From Clostridia bacterium (lineage in GTDB: Bacteria; Bacillota_A; Clostridia; Christensenellales; UBA1242): a DNA stretch of 9,290 nt. The DNA lies in the NCBI GenBank assembly GCA_017403205.1, contig JAFQOM010000172.1, positions 1 to 9,290 on the forward strand, written 5' to 3'. A program made the position numbers and the translations under genes. The notes below the pieces were generated by a model that worked only from the letters and a program-made list of their open reading frames with translations, made no database searches and was not told where the DNA came from. Positions 1 through 5,837 of this stretch are shown here, one piece after another. Positions within the stretch are counted from its first letter, which is position 1, and each line of letters starts with the position of its first letter.

Positions 1-32
1 AAAAGAAAAAAATTAAAACATTTTAAAAAAAA

Positions 33-60
33 TTGATTTATTTAAAATTATTTATATAAT
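33..60 (+). promoter_or_regulatory. Candidate sigma-A promoter of the DUF1538/PII-like operon
   Basis: A TTGATT -35-like hexamer (33-38) and a perfect TATAAT -10 (55-60) are separated by 16 bp. A transcript would start near 67 and carry a leader of about 130 nt before the first gene. The surroundings are extremely AT-rich, so chance matches are common; a second TATAAT lies at 67-72 but lacks a good -35 element. Confidence 0.4.
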
Positions 61-87
61 AAATAGTATAATATTAAAGTGAATTAT

Positions 88-101
88 CACAATATATTGT
101 G
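88..101. promoter_or_regulatory. Perfect 14-bp palindrome, candidate operator (NrdR-box-like)
   Basis: CACAATATATTGTG is perfectly self-complementary and lies between the candidate promoter (33-60) and the RBS of the first gene, so a bound repressor could block transcription. From known biology, the sequence resembles the NrdR-box consensus (roughly ACACwATATwGTGT). NrdR normally binds two such boxes about three helical turns apart, and I see no convincing second box here. That it is an operator is inferred from symmetry and position only. Confidence 0.4.
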
Positions 102-183
102 TTTTTGAATAAAAAAATAAAAACAAGGGGTTATTATAGGTTAATATTTAGACCGTCCTTAAACTTTTTGTTTTAATAAAATT

Positions 184-189
184 AGGAGG
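184..189 (+). promoter_or_regulatory. Ribosome binding site of the DUF1538 gene
   Basis: AGGAGG is a full Shine-Dalgarno match 8 nt before the ATG at 198 and fixes that start codon. Confidence 0.85.
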
Positions 190-197
190 CGTGCATT

Positions 198-1883
198 ATG
201 TGGAAAAATTTTGGATTAAAACTTAAAGAAAGTTTTATGGCGGTTTTTCCTATAACGCTTGTTATTTTTGCACTTATTATTTTTTTGGTACCAACAGATG
301 TTAATACAATTATTTTGGTTTTAATTAGTGCTATTTTGTTGATTCTTGGTATAGCATTGTTTTCGCTTGGAGCAGATAATTCTATGAACGAATTAGGCGA
401 AAATATTGGCTCTACATTATCTAAATCAAAAAAAATATGGCTTATGGTTGTTTTAAGCTTTTTTATTGGCTTTATTATTACTTTTGCGGAGCCTGATCTT
501 ATGGTTTTGGCAGAGCAAGTAGCAGCATCTTCATCACTATATAGCGTTTGGGTTTTTATTGCAACGGTTAGTTTGGGTGTTGGCATATTTTTAATGTTTG
601 CAATATTAAAACTTGTGTTGCAATGGAAGTTGAGTACTGTTTTAACAATTTGCTATGGATTTATATTGTTTTTAGCATTTTTTGTACCAGAAGAATTTAT
701 GCCAATAGCATTTGACAGTGGCAGTGTAACAACAGGGCCTATATCTGTTCCATTTTTGTTAACGTTTGGTTTGGGGCTATCTGCTGTTAGAAGTAAAAAT
801 AGTGAAGATGATAGTTTTGGCTTAATTGCAATGTGTTCAGCTGGGCCTATTTTAGCTGTTATGATTTTAAGTTTGTTTTTATCTCCAAGTGCAGGGGCTG
901 GGGTAGAAGAGATTGTAACCCACACTTCTATTTGGGCAGAGCTTGGTTTAAGTTTTTTAAAGTATGTTAAAGATGTTGCTTTAATTTTGTTGCCTATTAT
1001 TGCAATTTTTGTATTGTTTCAAATTTTTGCATTTAAATTTCCAAAACAAAGAGTTGCAAAAATGATGGTAGGATTTTTGTTTACATATGTAGGCATAGTT
1101 TTGTTTTTAGCGGGTGTAGAGTGTGGTTATTTACAAATAGGTTCTCATCTGGGTCAACATATAGGGGCACTTGATTATAGATGGATAGCAATACCTATTG
1201 GGTTGATGCTTGGTGCTTTTTCTATTTTAGCAGAGCCTGCATTGCATGTTCTTAAAAAACAAGTTGAAGATATAACTGGCGGTGTGTTAAAGCAAAAAGT
1301 TATTGTTGTTGTTATGTCAATTGGTGTTGCCACCTCTGTTTTGTTTGCCGTGTTGCAAGCGATGTATGATTTTAGTTTGTTATATATAATTATGCCTGTT
1401 TATATTTTGGCAATTGTTCTTTCGTTTTTTAATACAAAACTGTTTACAGCAGTTGCGTTTGACTCTGGCGGTGTTGCAACGGGCGCGATGGCTGTTTCGT
1501 TTACATTGCCATTTGTAACTGGTTTATCAACAAGTGCTTCAAAGGGGTTCGGAACAATTGCTTTGATTGCTGCATTTCCTATTTTTACAATGCAGGTTTT
1601 AGGGTTTATTTATAAACTTGCGCTTATTAGGGCTGAGAGAAAGGCTGCAAAGCGTGTATCTGGCGCTGTTAGAATTATAGAGTTTGATGAACTTGATAAT
1701 GAAGAGTTTTTAGCGCTTGCTGCGTCAGCGGTTAGATCTAAAAAAAAGGGCATAGGTTATTTAAAGAGTAAAATTAGCGAAAGTAGAGAAAAGGCTTTAA
1801 AGAAAAAACAAAAAAGATTAAACAAAAGATCAATTAAAAAGTCGAACAAATCAAATGATGATTCAACAAATATTGGGGGTTAA
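198..1883 (+). CDS. DUF1538 family polytopic membrane protein (duplicated domain), putative transporter
   Basis: The 561-residue product is an integral membrane protein with roughly 12-14 hydrophobic segments. It consists of two copies of the same domain, which I recognise as DUF1538. The internal repeat is visible as two pairs of motifs: AEP at residues 97-99 and 345-347, and AFDSGxVxTG at 171-180 and 420-429, each repeated about 248 residues apart. Such inverted or tandem duplication, with polar Asp/Glu/Pro motifs inside helices, is typical of transporters and channels, but the substrate is not known. After the last helix (about residue 477) comes a cytoplasmic tail of about 84 residues, strongly Lys/Arg-rich from about 514 to 551. 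Start is set by AGGAGG 8 nt upstream. The gene is first in an operon with two PII-like genes (5 bp and then an 11-bp overlap), an arrangement suggesting that they regulate it. Family assignment is confident; the transport role is inference. Confidence 0.85.
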   Translation: MWKNFGLKLKESFMAVFPITLVIFALIIFLVPTDVNTIILVLISAILLILGIALFSLGADNSMNELGENIGSTLSKSKKIWLMVVLSFFIGFIITFAEPDLMVLAEQVAASSSLYSVWVFIATVSLGVGIFLMFAILKLVLQWKLSTVLTICYGFILFLAFFVPEEFMPIAFDSGSVTTGPISVPFLLTFGLGLSAVRSKNSEDDSFGLIAMCSAGPILAVMILSLFLSPSAGAGVEEIVTHTSIWAELGLSFLKYVKDVALILLPIIAIFVLFQIFAFKFPKQRVAKMMVGFLFTYVGIVLFLAGVECGYLQIGSHLGQHIGALDYRWIAIPIGLMLGAFSILAEPALHVLKKQVEDITGGVLKQKVIVVVMSIGVATSVLFAVLQAMYDFSLLYIIMPVYILAIVLSFFNTKLFTAVAFDSGGVATGAMAVSFTLPFVTGLSTSASKGFGTIALIAAFPIFTMQVLGFIYKLALIRAERKAAKRVSGAVRIIEFDELDNEEFLALAASAVRSKKKGIGYLKSKISESREKALKKKQKRLNKRSIKKSNKSNDDSTNIGG

Positions 1884-1888
1884 AGTAA

Positions 1889-2296
1889 GTGAAAAGTGAA
1901 ATTAGTAATGATTTTTTAAAATTAAAAAAAGCAAGCAAACCAAACAATACTTTACGTCCACTTTTTCAGCTACTTGTTGTTATTGTTAATCGTGGCAAGG
2001 GGGACGAGGTTAGCGAGTTTTTAAAACAGAACGGCATTAAGTATAGAATTTGCAGCTTTGGTGATGGAACAGCACCTTCAACATTTCAAAACATTTTGGG
2101 CTTGTATAACAAAGAAAAAGAAATTGTTACAAGTATAATACCTATTGAAAATAGCATTGATTTGTTAGATAGACTTGAAACTGAGTTTTTGACAATAGAA
2201 AAATATTCTGGAATTGCATTTACCATACCACTAAAAAGCATAACTATGGAAAGTATGGAAAAATTGGTTAAGGGGGATAGAAAAAATGGAAAATAA
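1889..2296 (+). CDS. PII-like (P-II family nitrogen regulator-like) protein with N-terminal extension
   Basis: A 135-residue soluble protein, probably a divergent member of the PII/GlnB superfamily (small ferredoxin-like trimers that bind effectors and regulate transporters or enzymes). It is homologous to the next gene product: VNRG at 33-36, a glycine-rich GDGT at 58-61, EKEI at 76-79 and GIAFTIPL at 108-115 align with VNRG, GRGT, EKEI and GICFSLPV there, offset by about 20 residues. The extra ~25 N-terminal residues are polar and basic. The canonical ATP-binding B-loop glycines and lysine (GDGK) and the uridylylated T-loop tyrosine are not recognisable, so ligand binding must differ. Start is GTG, because no other start lies near; a GGGGG stretch at 1875-1879, inside the end of the upstream gene, serves as RBS, implying translational coupling. 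It presumably controls the DUF1538 protein. Confidence 0.7.
   Translation: MKSEISNDFLKLKKASKPNNTLRPLFQLLVVIVNRGKGDEVSEFLKQNGIKYRICSFGDGTAPSTFQNILGLYNKEKEIVTSIIPIENSIDLLDRLETEFLTIEKYSGIAFTIPLKSITMESMEKLVKGDRKNGK
2272..2277 (+). promoter_or_regulatory. Ribosome binding site inside the upstream PII-like gene
   Basis: GGGGGA lies 8 nt before the ATG at 2286 and within the coding sequence of the preceding gene. With the 11-bp gene overlap it indicates translational coupling of the two PII-like subunits. Confidence 0.65.
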
Positions 2297-2621
2297 TTTT
2301 GAACTAATTGTAAGCATTGTTAATAGGGGACATTCAGATAACGTTGTTGATGGCGCCAGGGATGCAGGTGCAAGAGGCGGCACAATTTTTTATGGTAGGG
2401 GCACAAGCAACAATGAAAAAGACTCTATTATGGGTATTAGCATTGAGCCAGAAAAAGAAATTATTTTAACCTTAACCGAAAAAGCAGACAAGGCAAAAAT
2501 TATGACTGCAATTTGTGAAAGAAATAATATGAATGACCCAGGCGCTGGTATTTGTTTTAGCTTACCAGTAAGCCAAGTAAGAGGAATTGGCGCTTTTAAA
2601 ACTAGCGATAAAGCAGAATAA
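2286..2621 (+). CDS. PII-like (P-II family nitrogen regulator-like) protein
   Basis: At 111 residues this has the usual length of a PII protein (about 112). Recognisable parts are the first beta strand with VNRG (12-15), a glycine/arginine-rich T-loop segment (GARGG at 28-32, YGRGTS at 36-41), EKEI at 56-59, and a B-loop-like GAGICFSLPV at 86-95. Compared with GlnB/GlnK, the GDGKIF motif has become GAGICF, losing the acidic residue and the phosphate-contacting lysine, and no RxR-type C-loop follows. The protein therefore belongs to the divergent PII-like groups found next to membrane transporters, not to the ammonium-sensing GlnB/GlnK set. It overlaps the first PII-like gene by 11 bp in another frame, so the two products are probably made in similar amounts and might form mixed trimers. 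Binding to the DUF1538 protein is inferred from operon structure. Confidence 0.8.
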   Translation: MENNFELIVSIVNRGHSDNVVDGARDAGARGGTIFYGRGTSNNEKDSIMGISIEPEKEIILTLTEKADKAKIMTAICERNNMNDPGAGICFSLPVSQVRGIGAFKTSDKAE

Positions 2622-2687
2622 ATTAATCAAAAAAAAGAATCAGACTAAAAAATATAAATAAAGTTTAAAAATTTTAATATTTGAATA

Positions 2688-2716
2688 AAAAAAGAACTGT
2701 TTTTCAGTTCTTTTTT
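2688..2716. terminator. Intrinsic terminator, bidirectional
   Basis: AAAAAAGAACTG (2688-2699) pairs perfectly with 2705-2716 around a TTTTT loop. It has an A-tract on one side and a T-tract on the other, so it can stop both the DUF1538/PII-like operon and the convergent gene ending at 2767. The stretch 2622-2687 between operon and hairpin holds nothing recognisable. Confidence 0.85.
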
Positions 2717-2766
2717 GTTATATTTTTTAATTTAAAAATTTACAAATTATTAGTTTTTAGTTGATT

Positions 2767-3114
2767 CTAATTTTTTGGCAAAACATAAACAGTAAGAATT
2801 ATTACAAGGTCAATCAAAACAAAAACCCAAATCAAAGCTTTACAGATGGTTGCAAATTTGCTTTTTGGTAACTCATTTTTTATTAACTTATTGTTATATG
2901 CTTTTGAAGTAATTGTTAAAATAACAGCAAATATGATTAGGACGGCAACTGTAATTAGATATAATGGAAAGATGCCCAATACTGCACCAAAAACAGCACC
3001 ACCATCTCCACTTAAAATTGCTGATAACATTGGTACGGCAAGATATGTTATATATGCTTGAATAATGCAAACAACGCTAAAAAGTATTATATTTGTAATT
3101 TTTAATCCTTTCAT
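2767..3114 (-). CDS. Hypothetical small membrane protein (three predicted helices)
   Basis: I do not recognise the family. The 115-residue product is very hydrophobic, with helices at about 6-33, 44-69 and 90-111, a glycine-rich turn between the first two (GDGGAVFGAV, 36-45) and a basic loop at about 70-86 (NNKLIKNELPKSK region). There is no cleavable signal peptide or catalytic motif. It is a real gene: the ATG at 3114 has an AGGAG Shine-Dalgarno site 7 nt upstream, a plausible promoter lies further upstream, and a terminator follows. It is a single-gene unit, convergent with the PII-like operon and divergent from leuS. The inner membrane location is inferred; the function is unknown. Confidence 0.75.
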   Translation of the reverse strand: MKGLKITNIILFSVVCIIQAYITYLAVPMLSAILSGDGGAVFGAVLGIFPLYLITVAVLIIFAVILTITSKAYNNKLIKNELPKSKFATICKALIWVFVLIDLVIILTVYVLPKN

Positions 3115-3121
3115 AATTTAA

Positions 3122-3126
3122 CTCCT
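3122..3126 (-). promoter_or_regulatory. Ribosome binding site of the small membrane protein gene
   Basis: On the minus strand AGGAG precedes the ATG (3114-3112) by 7 nt and is the main proof that this reading frame is translated. Confidence 0.8.
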
Positions 3127-3178
3127 TTTTTATTTCACTTTTATTTTGCCAAAAATAACAAAAAAATCAAAATGAATT

Positions 3179-3208
3179 ATTATAAATTTTATAATTTATT
3201 AAAAACAA
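3179..3208 (-). promoter_or_regulatory. Candidate promoter of the minus-strand small membrane protein
   Basis: On the minus strand TTGTTT (3208-3203) and a perfect TATAAT (3184-3179) are spaced by 18 bp, giving a leader of about 60 nt. The match is fair, but the region is almost pure A/T. Confidence 0.4.
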
Positions 3209-3275
3209 TATACATTTTTTTCGCTAATTTATTGTTTGGTGTATTTTCAGTTATTTATATAAGTGTAATTACAAA

Positions 3276-3304
3276 TTGACAAAATTGTGTTAATGCTTTA
3301 AAAT
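3276..3304 (+). promoter_or_regulatory. Sigma-A promoter of leuS
   Basis: A perfect TTGACA (3276-3281) and TAAAAT (3299-3304) are separated by exactly 17 bp. Transcription would begin near 3311, leaving a leader of about 74 nt. This is the strongest promoter match in the window. The divergent promoter for the minus-strand gene lies about 70 bp to the left, and no other gene is seen in the 270-bp interval. Confidence 0.7.
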
Positions 3305-3384
3305 TTATTAGTATTTTAAAAACTTTTTTGTAGCCTTTAAGGTTTAAAAAATACAACAAAACACTTGAAAAGGAAAATTAAATT

Positions 3385-5784
3385 ATGGATTTTGAAAAGA
3401 CAGAAAGAAAATGGCAAGAGATTTGGGAAAAAGAAGAAGTTTTCAAATCAAAAGATTTTGACAACAAACAGAAGTTTATGGGGCTTGTTGAATTTCCTTA
3501 TCCATCTGGGGCGGGATTACATATAGGTCATATTAAGGCATATTCTTCACTTGAAGTGGTTTGTCGTATGAAAAGACTGCAAGGCTACAATGTTATGTTT
3601 CCAATAGGTTGGGATGCTTTTGGTTTGCCAACTGAAAACTTTGCAATAAAAAACAATATAGCACCTAGAATTGCAACAGATAATAATATTAAAAATATGA
3701 AATCTCAATTAAAGCGTGCTGGATTTTCGTTTGATTGGGATAGAGAAATTGACACAACAAGCGAAGAGTATTACAAATGGACACAATGGATTTTTAGTCA
3801 ACTTTACAAAAAGGGCTTAGCATACAAAAGCAAAGCGCTTGTTAATTATTGCCCAACTTGTGATGTTATTTTGTCTAATGAAGAAAGTCAGGGTGGGGTT
3901 TGTGATAGGTGTAACTCTCAAGTTGTTCAAAAAGATAAAGAAGTATGGTTTTTAAAGATTAGAGAGTATGCAGAAAGACTTTTAAATGGTCTTGATAAAG
4001 TAGACTTTCCACAAAGAGTTAAAGAAGAGCAACGTCACTGGATAGGCAAATCAGTTGGTGCGGAAGTTGATTTTAAGGTTGTTAGCGGTGATAGCACTGA
4101 TACATTAACTGTTTATACAACTAGGTGCGATACTTTGTTTGGGGCAACTTTTATGGTTGTTGCACCAGAGCACCCTATTATTGAAAAATATGCAAAAAAC
4201 ATTAAAAATATAGACGATATAAGGGCTTATCAAGCAAAAGCAAAACAAAAAAGTGAGTTTGATAGAGTTCAAGTAAATAAAGATAAAACTGGTGTTAAGG
4301 TTGACGGTATAACAGCTATAAACCCAATAACAAACACACAAATTCCTATTTTTATTGCAGACTATGTTATGATGGGTTATGGCACAGGTGCTATTATGGC
4401 TGTTCCTGCCCATGATACACGTGACTTTGATTTTGCTAAAAAGTTTAATTTACCTATTATTGCTGTTATTGAAGGCGGAGATGTTACAAAAGAGGCTTTT
4501 ACGGATATTATAACAGGCAAAATGATTAATTCTGGTTTTTTAAATGGATTAACAGTTGAAAAAGCAAAAGAAAAAATGATTGCTTATTTAGAAGAAAATA
4601 AAATAGGACACGCTAAAGTAAACTATCAAATGAAAGACTGGGCCTTTAACCGCCAAAGATATTGGGGAGAACCATTTCCTATTATTTATTGCGACAAATG
4701 CGGCACTGTTTTGGTTCCTGAAGAAGATTTGCCAGTTAAATTACCAAAAGTTAAAGAATTTAAACCAAGCAAAAACGGAGAGTCTCCTTTAGCTCAAGTA
4801 GAAGAATGGGTAAATTGCACTTGCCCTAAGTGTGGTGGAAAGGCTAGACGTGAAACAGACACAATGCCACAATGGGCAGGCTCTAGTTGGTATTATTTAA
4901 GATATATGGATTCTAAAAACGACAAATGTTTTGCTAACAAGGAAAACTTAAAGTACTGGGGGCCAGTTGATTGGTATAACGGTGGTATGGAACACGTTAC
5001 TCGCCACTTAATTTATTCAAGATTTTGGAATATGTTTTTGTATGATTTGGGTGTTGTTCCTTTTGAAGAGCCATACATGAAGCGTTCTACCCAAGGTTTG
5101 GTTTTGGGCGAAGACGGCAATAAGATGAGCAAGAGCTTAGGCAATGTTGTTGACCCTAACGAATTTATTAAAAATTATGGGGCAGACGTTTTAAGACTTT
5201 ATATTTTGTTTATGGCAGAATACGAATGTGCTGCACCATGGTCAAGTGCAAATATTAATGGTTGCAAGAGATTTTTAGAAAGAGTAGAGCGCATGGCTGA
5301 ATTTGTTGACAATTTTGACGGCGTTCACCCAGAGCACGTTTCTATACTTAATGCAATAACTCAAAAGGTTACAGAGGACATAACAACTTTAAAATTTAAT
5401 ACAGCTATTTCTGCGCTTATGACTTTTGTTAATAATATTTATCAAGACAAATATATTTCTAAAGTAGAATACAAAGAATTTTTAACACTTTTGTATCCAT
5501 TTGCACCTCACTTGTGTGAAGAAATGAACGAGGTTGTTGGTTTTAAAGAGTATATTTGCAAGTCAGATTGGCCTAAAGTAAGAGAAGATAATTCTATTAA
5601 AACGATTAATATGCCAGTTCAAATTAATGGCAAAATGAGAGATACAATTTCTGTTAGAGAAGATGTAACGCAAGATCAAGCACTTGAAATTGTAAACAAT
5701 AACGAAAAATTAAAAGGCTATATTCAAGGTGGAATTAAAAAAGTTATTTTTGTTCCTAAAAAAATTATAAACATTATAGTATAA
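3385..5784 (+). CDS. leuS: Leucyl-tRNA synthetase
   Basis: Cytoplasmic class Ia synthetase that charges tRNA-Leu with leucine using ATP. At 799 residues it has the full bacterial length (about 800-860). The class I signature HIGH is at 46-49 and KMSKS at 580-584, both intact. The CP1 editing domain contains the threonine-rich TTRCDT (245-250) and the GTGAIMAVPAHDxRD segment (333-347), so it should hydrolyse mischarged tRNA. Two cysteine clusters suit zinc binding: C156/C159 with C173/C176, and C436/C439 with C480/C483. DWAFNRQRYWG and MPQWAGSSWYYLR are hallmark catalytic-domain segments. The C-terminal anticodon-binding and tRNA-contacting parts run to a normal end. The ATG at 3385 is preceded by AAAAGGA about 10 nt upstream. 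It has its own promoter and a terminator immediately after the stop. The TTRPDT motif carries Cys in place of Pro, a variant I do not regard as inactivating. Confidence 0.98.
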   Translation: MDFEKTERKWQEIWEKEEVFKSKDFDNKQKFMGLVEFPYPSGAGLHIGHIKAYSSLEVVCRMKRLQGYNVMFPIGWDAFGLPTENFAIKNNIAPRIATDNNIKNMKSQLKRAGFSFDWDREIDTTSEEYYKWTQWIFSQLYKKGLAYKSKALVNYCPTCDVILSNEESQGGVCDRCNSQVVQKDKEVWFLKIREYAERLLNGLDKVDFPQRVKEEQRHWIGKSVGAEVDFKVVSGDSTDTLTVYTTRCDTLFGATFMVVAPEHPIIEKYAKNIKNIDDIRAYQAKAKQKSEFDRVQVNKDKTGVKVDGITAINPITNTQIPIFIADYVMMGYGTGAIMAVPAHDTRDFDFAKKFNLPIIAVIEGGDVTKEAFTDIITGKMINSGFLNGLTVEKAKEKMIAYLEENKIGHAKVNYQMKDWAFNRQRYWGEPFPIIYCDKCGTVLVPEEDLPVKLPKVKEFKPSKNGESPLAQVEEWVNCTCPKCGGKARRETDTMPQWAGSSWYYLRYMDSKNDKCFANKENLKYWGPVDWYNGGMEHVTRHLIYSRFWNMFLYDLGVVPFEEPYMKRSTQGLVLGEDGNKMSKSLGNVVDPNEFIKNYGADVLRLYILFMAEYECAAPWSSANINGCKRFLERVERMAEFVDNFDGVHPEHVSILNAITQKVTEDITTLKFNTAISALMTFVNNIYQDKYISKVEYKEFLTLLYPFAPHLCEEMNEVVGFKEYICKSDWPKVREDNSIKTINMPVQINGKMRDTISVREDVTQDQALEIVNNNEKLKGYIQGGIKKVIFVPKKIINIIV

Positions 5785-5785
5785 A

Positions 5786-5815
5786 AAAAGCCCCTTTTTA
5801 ACAAAAGGGGTTTTT
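5786..5815 (+). terminator. Intrinsic terminator directly after leuS
   Basis: CCCCTTTT (5791-5798) pairs with AAAAGGGG (5803-5810) around the loop TAAC. The stem is extended by flanking A/T pairs and followed by TTTTT. It starts right after the leuS stop codon and ends 22 bp before the next start codon, so it separates leuS from the U32 gene or acts as a partial terminator between them. Confidence 0.85.
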
Positions 5816-5837
5816 AAAAGGTAAAAGAGAAGGTATT

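Noticed and set aside
182..925. Minus-strand open frames at 182-586 and 653-925
   Set aside because: They lie opposite the DUF1538 gene, have no Shine-Dalgarno site, and their composition is what antisense of a hydrophobic protein gene produces.
2846..3061. Plus-strand open frame opposite the small membrane protein gene
   Set aside because: No RBS, and the minus-strand gene has a strong RBS, promoter and terminator.
3305..3384. T-box leader upstream of leuS
   Set aside because: Firmicute leuS genes often have one, but the leader is only about 74 nt from the predicted start, and neither the AGGGTGGNACCGCG-type T-box sequence nor a terminator hairpin is present.
4117..4134. TTRCDT instead of TTRPDT in the LeuRS editing site as a sign of lost editing
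   Set aside because: The threonines, arginine and aspartate are kept, and the other editing-site segment (333-347) is intact; Cys at this position seems to be a tolerated variant.
4105..4413. Minus-strand open frame inside leuS
   Set aside because: It overlaps the conserved editing domain of leuS and has a low-complexity translation without RBS.
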